NCBI GenBank assembly: GCA_049585795.1
Contig: JBAVAQ010000012.1
Location: 156,803 to 220,802, forward strand
Direction: 5' to 3'
Length of the DNA: 64,000 bases
Origin: JABDBE01 sp049585795
GTDB taxonomy: Bacteria; Acidobacteriota; Terriglobia; Terriglobales; Acidobacteriaceae
This document shows, one piece after another, positions 8,486 through 17,462 of this stretch. Positions within the stretch are counted from its first letter, which is position 1, and each line of letters starts with the position of its first letter. A model generated the notes under the pieces. That model saw only the letters and a list, made by a program, of their open reading frames with translations, searched no databases and had not been told where the DNA came from. The position numbers were made by a program, and so were the translations under genes.

Positions 8486-11471
8486 TTGCGCCCGAGTTTC
8501 GGGTGCTTGAGTTATTGTCGTTCGAAATCGCGTAGAGACGTTTTTCGGTGGCAGGGCAAAGACTACGATAAGCGCAGAATCCGCAATAGAAGCCAGGTTT
8601 GGCAGAAAATTCTTCCGCGGCAATCTTTCGCGCGACTTCTTCCACTTCATGCCTGCATTCCTGCAGCTGGCTTTCGGTGCGGCGCGTAGCGACCGCGCTA
8701 TTGTCTTCCAGGTTGTGAAAGACGATCTGGTCGGCGCGGTAGCCCCATTTTTCACGCGCGGCTAAAGCGTAGATCGAGAGTTGAAGGCTTCGGTCGGCGT
8801 CTTCCTGCGACTTCGGCCTTCCCGTCTTGTAATCCGTAATCACAACCCCACCGTTGCTCGACTGATCGATGCGATCAATGCGCCCGACGATTTTGGTCTG
8901 CCCGATCTGCATTTCGAACCATTCCTCGGTATGCAGCACCTTTGGCACGGGAATGCGTTTGCAATTGGCTAGAAACTCGCGCAACTGCACGATCCCCTGT
9001 CGCTCGTAAAGATCCTGCTGATACTTTTCTTCGATACCGGCCGCCTGAAGATCAGTCTTGAAGAGTTCGATGAGTTGGTCGTCCGCTATGGTCCGTTCGA
9101 GGCGAACCGAGGCGTAGTAAGCCAGCAGGATGCGATGAATGGTGGCACCGTACTCCATCGCCGCCGGAACTTCGCCAGGAATTCTCCACTCGCGCTCCAG
9201 TTTGAATTGCAGCGGACAGATTTCATACGTTTGCAAAACGCTGGCGCTAAGTCGCGCGCCGAGATCTAACGCGGGAGGCAGTTTGAGCCATTCGCTCACG
9301 GGCGAACCGGGAATCGCCGGCGCAGCTTCGGCAAATAAGTCAGTTTGGAATTCAAGCGCGTGACGTTGACGGAGAAAAGGCTTGAGCTGGGCGTCCTTCA
9401 AAAGGTCACGAAGAAAACCGTTCGGGGTTGGATCCTTCTTGCCTGTTCCCTGTTTCGCGTAGATCGTGAGCGAGTCCCGGGCGCGGGTCATGGCCACGTA
9501 GAACAAGCGGCGCTCTTCCTGCCGGTTCAGTTCCTTATCGTCGAAGAACGATGTCGAGCCAGCGCCCTGCAACTCCCGAGGAAAGTCGACCAGGGGTTCT
9601 TTGTAAGCCGACGGAAACGAATTGGAGTTGGCTCGAATGATGAAGACGTGATTGAACTCAAGACCCTTGGCGACGTGCGCTGTCATCAGCCGAACAGCGT
9701 TCTGTGCGCCCGTCGAGATCGGGATCACGCCACCCGCCGTGCGGAAGTACTGGAGGTAGTCAATGAATTCAGCGATGTCGCCGGTCCTTGTGATTGCCTT
9801 GGGCTTTTCTTCCCATCGCTTCACAAACTCGAGGACAGCCGCGATCGCAGGCGAGGTGCGACTCAATGCAAACTGACGAATGATGATGCTCAAGACCACG
9901 CTGCTGCTGGCGTCGGCTCGGGTCACTTCGTCTCTGACCTGCTGTAAGGCATTCAGCACGTCGGGGCCGTTTTCGATCTTCGCCAAGACCGATACCACGC
10001 CGGATTTTCTTTCTTCCCTCGGGATCGCCTTCATCCCGGCGCGCAGTTTCTCTGGATCAATAGCAAACTGAGGAAACGACGCGACCCGGAAGAGGCTGGC
10101 GCTGTCGTTCACCGAGACAACGGCTCCCAGGCAGGCAAATAGGTCGCGGGCTTCGGGCGTATCCATCACGTCCATGTTTTCGATCGCGAACGGTACGCCC
10201 TGCTCGACCAACTCTGCCACAATCTGCTCGCGATGAAAATGTTGGCGGTAGAGAACGGCGAAGTCGCTCCATTTGCAGCGCAGTTTGTGTTGCCGATCGC
10301 GGATGGTGGCGACGATATCGGCACATTCAATTTCTTTCGCCGCCAGCACGACCGCGTCCACTGGAGGACCGGGCAATTTTCCCTCGCTCGACGCTTCTTC
10401 TTCGCGGGCGGAAATCAGCGGGGAACGCTGATAGCTCGAGGATTGGCCGCGCCCGGGAGGAAAGACGTCCGGATTCCTGGAAATCAGGGCGAACGCAGAC
10501 TTTAAAATCGTCGTAGTCGAGCGACGATTCTTCCCCAGCACGACCCTCTTTGCGTCCGGAAACTGTTCCTGAAAAAGCCCGAATGCCGCGCTCGAAGCGC
10601 CACGAAACCGGTAAATCGCCTGGTCCGGATCTCCCACCGCGAAGACGTTCCGTTCTTCTCCAGCCAGTTGCTTGAGAATCTTGACTTGAGCAAAATTGAC
10701 ATCCTGGAATTCGTCGGCCAGGATGAAACGCGTGCGACGACGCTCGGCAGCCAGCAACTCAGGGTTTTCCGCCAGCAATGCTTGGGCATGAGTAATCATG
10801 TGTCCAAACGTCCCGAGGTTATCCTCGCGCAGCATGCGCTCGACCGTGGCAAATACACTGGCGATTTCCTGGCAGCGCCCGATGACCTCTTCGTCCGACA
10901 AGTCCTCGGCATCCTTTGATTTGCTCACCCGCGGAATGCTGACCTCGCCTCGCTCTAACTGATGTACGTAAGCGGCATATTTCTCGGGGCCGACGAGATC
11001 GTCCTGGCATCGCCGCATGAAACCAAGCAGGTCATGGAGAAACTGGCTGACGTTCGCCGCCCGCACGAAGTGGTTCAGGTGCAAGTCAGGGATGCGCTTC
11101 CGCAGATAAATCCATAGGTCCTGGTCATCGAGTACGCCAAACTGCTTGCCGTATCGGCCGAGAAGCTCATTGCAATATTCATGAAACGTGGCAATCTGCA
11201 AACCGGATACATTCGTGCTGCGCAGTTCGTCGCGCACTCGTTCGCGCATCTCCCGCACCGCATTCTTGGTATAGGTGACGGCCAAAATTTCGTTGGGTCG
11301 AGCGTGCCCGTCGCGGATTAAGCGCGCAATACGTCGAGTGAGTACGGTGGTTTTCCCGGTGCCCGCGCCGGCGATGACAAGCATCGGGCCGTGCACGTGC
11401 TCGATGGCTTCACCCTGGCGCTCGTCAGGTTCGAAGGTTCGTATAGCCGGGATGGGTTTCGCGACCGCCAC
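8478..11471 (-). CDS. UvrD-family helicase fused to AddB-type PD-(D/E)XK nuclease
   Basis: A single chain of 997 residues combines a superfamily 1A helicase with a RecB-like nuclease, suggesting DNA-end processing in double-strand break repair. Helicase motifs include Q19 (DERQ), Walker A GAGTGKT (35-41), DEFQDVN (motif II) and AVGDPDQAIYRFRGA (motif III). The C-terminal nuclease shows GRIDRID and the catalytic VVITDYKTGR. Cysteines at 963, 966 and 972 (YCGFCAYRSLCP), with an earlier CPLQFKLE cysteine, form the iron-sulfur staple known from AddB and Cas4. GTG at 11471 is preferred as the start because an upstream TTG at 11573 would overlap rsmE; neither has a clear binding site. No recC or addB partner lies nearby. 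The stop codon sits in a terminator hairpin. Confidence 0.9.
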   Translation of the reverse strand: MAVAKPIPAIRTFEPDERQGEAIEHVHGPMLVIAGAGTGKTTVLTRRIARLIRDGHARPNEILAVTYTKNAVREMRERVRDELRSTNVSGLQIATFHEYCNELLGRYGKQFGVLDDQDLWIYLRKRIPDLHLNHFVRAANVSQFLHDLLGFMRRCQDDLVGPEKYAAYVHQLERGEVSIPRVSKSKDAEDLSDEEVIGRCQEIASVFATVERMLREDNLGTFGHMITHAQALLAENPELLAAERRRTRFILADEFQDVNFAQVKILKQLAGEERNVFAVGDPDQAIYRFRGASSAAFGLFQEQFPDAKRVVLGKNRRSTTTILKSAFALISRNPDVFPPGRGQSSSYQRSPLISAREEEASSEGKLPGPPVDAVVLAAKEIECADIVATIRDRQHKLRCKWSDFAVLYRQHFHREQIVAELVEQGVPFAIENMDVMDTPEARDLFACLGAVVSVNDSASLFRVASFPQFAIDPEKLRAGMKAIPREERKSGVVSVLAKIENGPDVLNALQQVRDEVTRADASSSVVLSIIIRQFALSRTSPAIAAVLEFVKRWEEKPKAITRTGDIAEFIDYLQYFRTAGGVIPISTGAQNAVRLMTAHVAKGLEFNHVFIIRANSNSFPSAYKEPLVDFPRELQGAGSTSFFDDKELNRQEERRLFYVAMTRARDSLTIYAKQGTGKKDPTPNGFLRDLLKDAQLKPFLRQRHALEFQTDLFAEAAPAIPGSPVSEWLKLPPALDLGARLSASVLQTYEICPLQFKLEREWRIPGEVPAAMEYGATIHRILLAYYASVRLERTIADDQLIELFKTDLQAAGIEEKYQQDLYERQGIVQLREFLANCKRIPVPKVLHTEEWFEMQIGQTKIVGRIDRIDQSSNGGVVITDYKTGRPKSQEDADRSLQLSIYALAAREKWGYRADQIVFHNLEDNSAVATRRTESQLQECRHEVEEVARKIAAEEFSAKPGFYCGFCAYRSLCPATEKRLYAISNDNNSSTRNSGAKT

Positions 11472-11526
11472 TTGGCAGGAGGATATCAGAGATGACTGAG
11501 GATATTTTTGTGGGAATGTGTGGTAA

Positions 11527-12249
11527 CTAGATCGAAGACTCCAATTCCGCGAGAGCCACAGCCAAGCCGGCAATTGCCGCTGTCTCGGCGCGGAGAATTG
11601 TGTTTCCCAGTGATGCTGAGATCCAGCCGGCTTCTCGAAACAATCTCAATTCATCTTCCGTCCAACCACCCTCCGGGCCGAGCGCAAGAATAACCGCACT
11701 CTCGCCAGAGTAAGCCTGAAGAACGCCCCTGAGCGTCGCCTTTTTTCCGATTTCGGACAGGACAATTCGTTTGCTTCCGGTTAGTGCCGCAGCTTCCTTC
11801 ACCTTCAAAGGCAGGCATATTTCTGGCGGGGAGGTTCGCCGAGACTGTTCCGCGGCCTGTAACGCGATCCGTCGCCAGCGCTCGACGCGCTTGGCAGCAG
11901 CGGCGGCGAGATGAGCTTCAGTTCGCCGAGCGATCACGGGGATAATACGGGCCGCTCCCAGTTCCGTGCATTTTTCAATCGCCCACTCCATGCGATCGAA
12001 CTTGAAAATGGCAAGAGCGATCGTAACCTGGGCCGTAGCCGGAGCGGGAACCTGGGCACCGAGTTCAAATTCGACTCGGTCTTGCGTAACGGCTATCACG
12101 CGTCCGCGGCGCACTTCGTTTCCCGCGGTGATATCGAATTCCTGGCCAACTCGGGCGCGAAGAACACGAGATAGATGATCAGCGTGGGCACCTAGCAAAA
12201 CCGCGCGCGTGCCAGAGACTTCATCGGCCATCCAGCGTCGTCGGGTCAT
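11527..12249 (-). CDS. rsmE: 16S rRNA (uracil-1498-N3)-methyltransferase
   Basis: RsmE methylates N3 of U1498 in helix 44 of 16S rRNA using S-adenosylmethionine. The 240-residue product has an N-terminal PUA-like domain (HLSRVLRARVGQEFDI). The SPOUT knot follows, with ALAIFKFDRMEWAIEKCTELG, LALGPEGGWTEDE and LGNTILRAETA; the last two blocks form the cofactor-binding trefoil. It follows dnaJ by about 70 bp on the same strand, a widespread linkage (dnaJ, sometimes prmA, then rsmE). The motif set is complete and the length is normal. Confidence 0.95.
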   Translation of the reverse strand: MTRRRWMADEVSGTRAVLLGAHADHLSRVLRARVGQEFDITAGNEVRRGRVIAVTQDRVEFELGAQVPAPATAQVTIALAIFKFDRMEWAIEKCTELGAARIIPVIARRTEAHLAAAAAKRVERWRRIALQAAEQSRRTSPPEICLPLKVKEAAALTGSKRIVLSEIGKKATLRGVLQAYSGESAVILALGPEGGWTEDELRLFREAGWISASLGNTILRAETAAIAGLAVALAELESSI

Positions 12250-12266
12250 GGATAGGAAAGCTTAAA

Positions 12267-12284
12267 CCACTAAGGACACTAAGG
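12267..12284. repeat. Tandem 9-mer repeat between dnaJ and rsmE
   Basis: CCACTAAGG is followed directly by ACACTAAGG. Short repeats of this style also occur between tmk and holB (CCACAGAG twice). They look like copies of a low-complexity interspersed repeat. Confidence 0.5.
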
Positions 12285-12322
12285 TGCACAACGGAACAAA
12301 CTTGGCGGAAACGCGGACCTGA

Positions 12323-13468
12323 CTATCCGAAAATATCCTTCACCTTGCCTAGCAACGTTCTACGCTGAGGCTTGTTCTCGACGCGCGTCATGCCTTCCAA
12401 CTCCTGCAACAGTTCGCGTTGGCGCTTGCTAAGCTTGCCCGGAGTTTGCACGCGCACCTCGACGAACAAGTCGCCTTTCCCGTGGCCGTTCAGCACCGGT
12501 ACGCCTTTGCCTCGGATGCGAATCGTCGTCCCCGACTGCGTCCCATCCGGCACTTTCAGAGCGTGCTCACCTTCAAGCGTCGGCACTTCAATCTCAGTTC
12601 CCAAAGCCGCCTGGGCAAATGAAATAGGAATTACGCAGTGCAGATCATTCCCTTCGCGCTCAAAAAACGGATGCTCCTTCACATGCAACACAACGTAGAG
12701 ATCGCCCGCCGGCCCACCGTGACCGCCAGCCTCGCCCAGCCCCGAAAAGCGGATGCGCGTCCCGTCTTCGACCCCGGCCGGGACTTTGGCATCGACTGTC
12801 CGCTGACGCAGTACACGCCCTTCACCCTTACATTTCGGACATGGATCGGTGATCACGCTGCCCGCGCCCTGGCACGTGGGACAAGTCCGCGCCATGCTAA
12901 AGAATCCCTGCTGGTAGCGCACCTGGCCGCGCCCACCACAAGATCGGCAAGTCACAGGAGCTTTGCCCGCAGCGGCGCCTGAGCCGCGGCAGTCCTCGCA
13001 GGTCTCGTGACGACGAACCGTCACGTTCGTCTCCGTGCCAAACACTGCTTCTTCGAATTCCAGGGTGACGTCTTCCCGCAGGTCGGGGCCGCGCTGGGCG
13101 CGGCTGCCCCGCCGCGAACCGCCGCCGAAAAGATCTCCGAAACCGAAAAAGTCCCCGAAGATCTCGCTGACATCCTGGAAAACCGTGGGATCAAACCCGC
13201 CCGATCCTCCCCCGTTGACAGCAGCGTGCCCGAAGCGGTCGTATGCGGCGCGTTTGTCGGCATCCGCCAGGATCGTGTAGGCTTCGCTGCATTCCTTGAA
13301 TTTCTCTTCCGCGTCCGGATTGTTCGGATTGCGGTCAGGATGAAACTGCAGCGCTAATTTGCGATAGGCGCTCTTGATTTCCTGCTCGCCGGCTTCGCGG
13401 GTCACCCCAAGCACTTCGTAGTAGTCGCGTTTTACGTTGCTGGCCAGAATGGTTCCAAGTCCTTTCAA
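12323..13468 (-). CDS. dnaJ: Chaperone protein DnaJ (Hsp40)
   Basis: Co-chaperone that delivers substrates to DnaK and stimulates its ATPase. The J domain begins at RDYYEVLGV and carries the essential HPD (FHPDRNPN). A Gly/Phe-rich linker follows (FGDFFGFGDLFGGG). All four zinc-binding CxxCxGxG repeats are present: CEDCRGSG, CRSCGGRG, CPTCQGAG and CPKCKGEG. The C-terminal substrate-binding domains are complete (381 residues in total). No ATG is in frame at the N-terminus: TTG at 13468 is possible. An ATT at 13450, with AAAGGA nine bases before it, would give the more usual length. It follows grpE by about 12 bp and belongs to the hrcA operon; dnaK is not in this window. Confidence 0.96.
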   Translation of the reverse strand: MKGLGTILASNVKRDYYEVLGVTREAGEQEIKSAYRKLALQFHPDRNPNNPDAEEKFKECSEAYTILADADKRAAYDRFGHAAVNGGGSGGFDPTVFQDVSEIFGDFFGFGDLFGGGSRRGSRAQRGPDLREDVTLEFEEAVFGTETNVTVRRHETCEDCRGSGAAAGKAPVTCRSCGGRGQVRYQQGFFSMARTCPTCQGAGSVITDPCPKCKGEGRVLRQRTVDAKVPAGVEDGTRIRFSGLGEAGGHGGPAGDLYVVLHVKEHPFFEREGNDLHCVIPISFAQAALGTEIEVPTLEGEHALKVPDGTQSGTTIRIRGKGVPVLNGHGKGDLFVEVRVQTPGKLSKRQRELLQELEGMTRVENKPQRRTLLGKVKDIFG

Positions 13469-13480
13469 ACTTCGTCTGGA

Positions 13481-14062
13481 TTAGTGCTTCGAGTTGCGCG
13501 CAACTTTGACCATCGAGGGACGCAGCAGGCGATCCTTCAGTTTGTAGCCGCGCTGCAACTCTTCCAATATTTGATGATCGGCGGCGGCGGTTGTATCCAC
13601 CATCTCGATCGCCTCATGAAGGTGAGGGTCGAAGAGTTCACCCCTTGCCGGAATGGCGCGCAGGCCCAATTTCTGCAACGCATCCTGCAACTGTTTGTAT
13701 ATGAGCTCAACTCCGCTGCGGATCTCGGATCGCTCGGGGCTGGTCTGCAGAGCGCGTTCGAAGCTGTCGAGGATTGGCAGCAACGTCTTGATCGCGTCCG
13801 CCAATGCAAATTCGCGAAACTCCTGCTGCTCGCGGGCACTCCGTTTACGCGCGTTCTCAAACTCAGCCTGCAGACGCGCCAGCCGATCGATCAACGTGTC
13901 CCGTTCCACCCTGAGTTTCTGCAGTTCATTGCTTTCGGTTGAACCGCGAGTGGATGGGGAGTCAATAGTTACGGCTTCGCCTTCCGCGTCTGCAGCGGGC
14001 AATTCGTGTTCCGCGTCGAGTTCCTGAGGATCTACTTCTGATTTTCCGTTTGTTCTTGCCAT
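13481..14062 (-). CDS. grpE: Nucleotide exchange factor GrpE
   Basis: GrpE releases ADP from DnaK. From the ATG at 14062 the product has 193 residues. An acidic disordered N-terminus (about 1-45) leads into a long coiled coil (ELQKLRVERDTLIDRLARLQ onward) containing EFENARKRSAREQQE. The beta-domain holds LFDPHLHEAIEMV and LQRGYKLKDRLLRPSMVKVA, the family signature. A GTG at 14074 in frame is an alternative start. It lies between hrcA (about 20 bp) and dnaJ (about 12 bp), so the three are translated from one message. Confidence 0.96.
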   Translation of the reverse strand: MARTNGKSEVDPQELDAEHELPAADAEGEAVTIDSPSTRGSTESNELQKLRVERDTLIDRLARLQAEFENARKRSAREQQEFREFALADAIKTLLPILDSFERALQTSPERSEIRSGVELIYKQLQDALQKLGLRAIPARGELFDPHLHEAIEMVDTTAAADHQILEELQRGYKLKDRLLRPSMVKVARNSKH

Positions 14063-14083
14063 ATAAATTTCCACTCGAGCCGT

Positions 14084-15124
14084 TTACTCAGACTCGTTCA
14101 AGATTTTGTCAAATAGGCGGGCAATATAAGAAACCGCCGTCATCGTGTGTTCGTAGTCGATGCGTGTCGGCCCTATCACCGCGAGCGATCCCATGACCTC
14201 GCCGCCTACACGTGCCGGCGCGCCGATCAGTACGAAATTCCGCATCGAGGGCAAAGTCTGATCGAGTCCGATCACTACGCGCACGGCTTCCTGCTTGGCA
14301 TCGAGATACGCGCCCAGCAGCCCTACAATTTTCTGTTTTTCTTCTAACGTCTTCAACAATTCCTGCAAGCGCTGTTTATCCTGCTCTCCTGCGACCAGAT
14401 TGGCCGCGCCTTCAACATATACCGTCTGCGCACCATCGTCCGCAGCCAACGCGCCTTGCTTATAGAGTTGCTCGACCGACGTCATCAGGCGATCGTATTC
14501 GCTCCGCTCCTGCTCGAGCCGCCGGGCCAATTCGATGCGCATCGCTTCCATGGTCCAGCCGCGAAAGTTCTCGTTGAGAAATCGCGCCGCCGCATCCAGA
14601 TCGGCCTGCGGAAGATCCATGCGCAGCACCCGGTCGCGCACCAGACCTGATCGTGTCACCAGCACCGCCAGCACTTTCTGATCGCCTAGCCGGGAAAAAT
14701 AAACATGTTCGAGCGCCTTCTTGGGTCCACCGACAGCAACGGCGACGCCAACGTTGCGGGAGATCAGCGAGAGCACATGCGAAGTGCGCTCCATGAACTC
14801 CTGCACGTCCGAAACCCCGTGAAACGATTCCTGAATAATATTCTCGTCGCTATTCGAGAGCCGCGCCTTGCCCGAAAGTTGTTCGACGTAATACCGATAA
14901 GCCTCGGTGCTCGGCACGCGTCCGGCTGAAGTGTGCGGCTGTTCGAGAAAACCCGAGTCCGCCAGATCCGACATCACGTTGCGAATGGTCGCTGGGCTCA
15001 ATCCCTCACGATTAGCGCGGGCAAGGGTGCGCGACCCCACCGGCTCACCCGTGGCAATAAAGGTCTCCACAATCGCGGTAAGGATTTCGCGTTCGCGCTC
15101 GCCTATGGGTGGGCCCGGAGGCAT
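14084..15124 (-). CDS. hrcA: Heat-inducible transcription repressor HrcA
   Basis: HrcA represses chaperone operons by binding CIRCE operators and is kept active by GroEL. The 346 residues include the N-terminal winged helix (REREILTAIVETFIATGEPV, then SPATIRNVMSDL, then TSAGRVPSTEAYRYYV). An inserted dimerisation domain and a C-terminal GAF-like domain follow (GPTRIDYEHTMTAVSYIA). It is the first gene of hrcA-grpE-dnaJ. A near-perfect promoter lies about 110 bp upstream, but no canonical CIRCE (TTAGCACTC, nine bases, GAGTGCTAA) is visible there. Self-regulation through a divergent operator is therefore uncertain. Confidence 0.97.
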   Translation of the reverse strand: MPPGPPIGEREREILTAIVETFIATGEPVGSRTLARANREGLSPATIRNVMSDLADSGFLEQPHTSAGRVPSTEAYRYYVEQLSGKARLSNSDENIIQESFHGVSDVQEFMERTSHVLSLISRNVGVAVAVGGPKKALEHVYFSRLGDQKVLAVLVTRSGLVRDRVLRMDLPQADLDAAARFLNENFRGWTMEAMRIELARRLEQERSEYDRLMTSVEQLYKQGALAADDGAQTVYVEGAANLVAGEQDKQRLQELLKTLEEKQKIVGLLGAYLDAKQEAVRVVIGLDQTLPSMRNFVLIGAPARVGGEVMGSLAVIGPTRIDYEHTMTAVSYIARLFDKILNESE

Positions 15125-15193
15125 ATACTCCCTTGTATCATATTGAGCTGATGGGACCAGCTGGATTCTACCTTATTCGCAGCTAACCTATGT

Positions 15194-15222
15194 AGATGCA
15201 ACACTTACATCGCAAGATGCAA
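15194..15222. promoter_or_regulatory. Direct repeat in the hrcA leader, possible operator
   Basis: AGATGCAA occurs at 15194-15201 and again at 15215-15222, a centre distance of 21 bp or two helical turns. Both copies lie just downstream of the predicted transcription start. A repressor site is an inference from spacing and position only. Confidence 0.3.
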
Positions 15223-15235
15223 AACGCCTAATTTG

Positions 15236-15264
15236 ATTCTAGGAAGCAGGGCGAGGCCTGTCAA
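15236..15264 (-). promoter_or_regulatory. Sigma-70-type promoter of the hrcA-grpE-dnaJ operon
   Basis: On the minus strand TTGACA (15264-15259) and TAGAAT (15241-15236) are separated by exactly 17 bp, a near-perfect housekeeping promoter. It predicts a start near 15229 and a leader of about 105 bases before hrcA. Confidence 0.7.
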
Positions 15265-15409
15265 GGATTAGGGCTCGTAAGTAGTGGTCCGCTCGGCTTC
15301 TCCTAATTAGGGTGCCTGATCGAATTGTGGTGCGTGATTGGAGAGGGCGCAGCCGCTCAAATTGGTCAAGCAACTTCCGCCGCGGCACATTATTCTAGTC
15401 CCGATCGAC

Positions 15410-16564
15410 ATGCAATCGAAATCCCACATTGCGGTAATCGGGGCCGGTGCGTTCGGCGGATGGACCGCTTTGTATCTGCTTCGCCGCCACGCGAAAGTTA
15501 CTCTAATCGACGCGTGGGGGCCGGGCAACTCGCGATCGTCCTCCGGCGGCGAAACTCGCATTATTCGCGGCACCTATGGTGCGAGCCAGCCTTACACCAA
15601 AATGGCCGCTCGCGCCTTGCGATTGTGGAAGGAGCACGAAACCCGCTGGGCGCGCCAGTTCTTTCGTCGCACCGGCGTTTTGTGGTTGGCAACATCCGAG
15701 AACGACCACTACGAACGCAGTTCCCTGCCGATGTTGCGCGAAGCCGGCATTTCCTATGAGGAATTATCCGGACACGAAGTCGGGAAACGTTGGCCGCAAA
15801 TCAACGCCGAAGATGTGCGCTGGGCGATCTACGAGCCCGAAAGTGGCTTTCTGAACGCACGCATAGCGTGCCAAGTGGTCGTGGAAGGCTTTCTGGCAGA
15901 AGGCGGCGAGTACAAACAAGTCGCCGCATTACCGCGTGATCTCGAAGCCGGACTCCTGAACGGCCTTATGCTTTCGGATGGTTCAAGGCTAACAGCTGAC
16001 AAGTATGTCTTTGCCTGTGGTCCGTGGCTGGGGAAACTCTTTCCGGAAACGATCGGCGGCCGCATTCGCCCCACGAAACAGGATGTATTTTTCTTTGGAG
16101 CCCCTGCCGGAGACGATCGCTTTGCGGAGCCGAAGCTACCGGTCTGGGCCGACAATCACGATCGGTTCATCTATGGCATTCCAGCCGCCGATGGGCGCGG
16201 ATTCAAAGTCGCCGACGACACACGAGGACCGGAGTTCGATCCAACTTCGGGAGAACGAACGGTGAACGAAGATGGGTTGAAAGCGATTCGCAATTACATC
16301 TCCTTCCGCTTTCCGGCGATGAAAGATGCCCCGCTGATCGAGACTCGCGTCTGCCAATACGAAAACAGCCCAGACAATCATCTGATCATCGACCGGCATC
16401 CCAATGCAGACAATGTCTGGCTGGTAGGAGGCGGCTCTGGCCACGGTTTCAAACATGGGCCAGCGCTGGGAGAAATGGTCGCGGAGTTGGTGATGGAGCA
16501 GAAAAATCCCGACCCCATATTCAAGTTGGCGCGCTTCGGGAAGGAAGCTACGACCAGCTATTGA
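15410..16564 (+). CDS. FAD-dependent oxidoreductase, sarcosine-oxidase/DAO type
   Basis: The 384-residue product begins with a dinucleotide-binding fold IAVIGAGAFGGWTALYL. GGETRIIRGTYG follows, as in monomeric sarcosine oxidase and N-methyltryptophan oxidase. The C-terminal FAD-binding motif VWLVGGGSGHGFKHGPALG is also typical. These enzymes oxidise secondary or N-methylated amines with release of hydrogen peroxide. The actual substrate cannot be inferred. The frame extends to a TTG at 15338, but homology begins at the ATG at 15410. The usual covalent-flavin cysteine near the C-terminus is not obvious. Its last 7 bp overlap the end of the convergent Mrp gene. Confidence 0.85.
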   Translation: MQSKSHIAVIGAGAFGGWTALYLLRRHAKVTLIDAWGPGNSRSSSGGETRIIRGTYGASQPYTKMAARALRLWKEHETRWARQFFRRTGVLWLATSENDHYERSSLPMLREAGISYEELSGHEVGKRWPQINAEDVRWAIYEPESGFLNARIACQVVVEGFLAEGGEYKQVAALPRDLEAGLLNGLMLSDGSRLTADKYVFACGPWLGKLFPETIGGRIRPTKQDVFFFGAPAGDDRFAEPKLPVWADNHDRFIYGIPAADGRGFKVADDTRGPEFDPTSGERTVNEDGLKAIRNYISFRFPAMKDAPLIETRVCQYENSPDNHLIIDRHPNADNVWLVGGGSGHGFKHGPALGEMVAELVMEQKNPDPIFKLARFGKEATTSY

Positions 16565-17409
16565 ATCTGAATCACGCTTTCGCCCGCGCTCGCTTTGATC
16601 TCGTCGACGCGCGCCATGACCTTGCGGGCAAAATCATAGAGTGATTTGGCATGGGGAGAGTTTTCGCCTTCGAGAACGGTGGGCTTGCCGCTGTCACCTG
16701 CTTTGCGGATGTCGGGATCGAGCTGAATATTCCCGAGGAAGGAAACGTCAAACTGCTTCGCGGTTTTCTCCGCGCCGCCGCGAGAAAACACATCGATCTC
16801 ATGATGGCAGTGCGGGCACACGAAGTAGCTCATGTTCTCCACCATGCCCACGATGTCCACTTTCATCTGGCGAAACATTTCGATGGCTTTTCGAGCGTCC
16901 TGCAGCGAAACATCCGATGGGGTAGAGACGACGATCGCCCCGGTAAGCGGCACGGTTTGAATGAGCGAGAGCGACACGTCGCCAGTGCCCGGCGGGAGGT
17001 CCACGACGAGGTAGTCGAGCTGCCCCCAGACCACCGAGCCCAGAAACTGCTTGATGATGGAGTGCAGCATTGGCCCACGCCAGATCAGCGGCTTGTCTCC
17101 GGGATTGAGCAGACCGACCGAGATCACTTTGAGTCCGTGAGCTTCGATTGGTTCGATGCGATTGTCGCCCAGCACTTTCGGTTGAACACCGGTACCGAGC
17201 ATGAGCGGAACGTTCGGACCATAAACATCAGCATCAAGCAGACCAACTTTGTGCCCCAGTTTGGCCATGGCCAGCGCCAGGTTTACGGCGAGCGTAGTCT
17301 TTCCGACTCCGCCCTTACCGGAACCGACCGCAATAATCGTTTCGACCCCGGGCAAGGGCTGCGGCCCTTGCGGCGGTTGGCCGGGATGAGGAGACATCGG
17401 TGTATTCAA
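16558..17409 (-). CDS. Mrp/NBP35-family iron-sulfur carrier P-loop ATPase
   Basis: Members carry and transfer [4Fe-4S] clusters to apoproteins. The 283-residue form starting at TTG 17409 is supported by GGAAGGTGA upstream; a longer frame reaches 17451. The deviant Walker A is GKGGVGKTT near residues 31-39. LDADVYGPNVPLMLG, DLPPGTGDVSLS and the cluster-binding VCPHCHHEID pair follow. It lacks the N-terminal MIP18/DUF59 domain found in many bacterial Mrp proteins, so it is the short type. It converges with the FAD oxidoreductase and overlaps it by 7 bp. It lies downstream of the M61 peptidase gene on the same strand. Confidence 0.93.
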   Translation of the reverse strand: MNTPMSPHPGQPPQGPQPLPGVETIIAVGSGKGGVGKTTLAVNLALAMAKLGHKVGLLDADVYGPNVPLMLGTGVQPKVLGDNRIEPIEAHGLKVISVGLLNPGDKPLIWRGPMLHSIIKQFLGSVVWGQLDYLVVDLPPGTGDVSLSLIQTVPLTGAIVVSTPSDVSLQDARKAIEMFRQMKVDIVGMVENMSYFVCPHCHHEIDVFSRGGAEKTAKQFDVSFLGNIQLDPDIRKAGDSGKPTVLEGENSPHAKSLYDFARKVMARVDEIKASAGESVIQIQ

Positions 17410-17462
17410 GAAATCACCTTCCAGATAGGCGGTTGGCCGCCTACCCATCAATTATACAGGCG

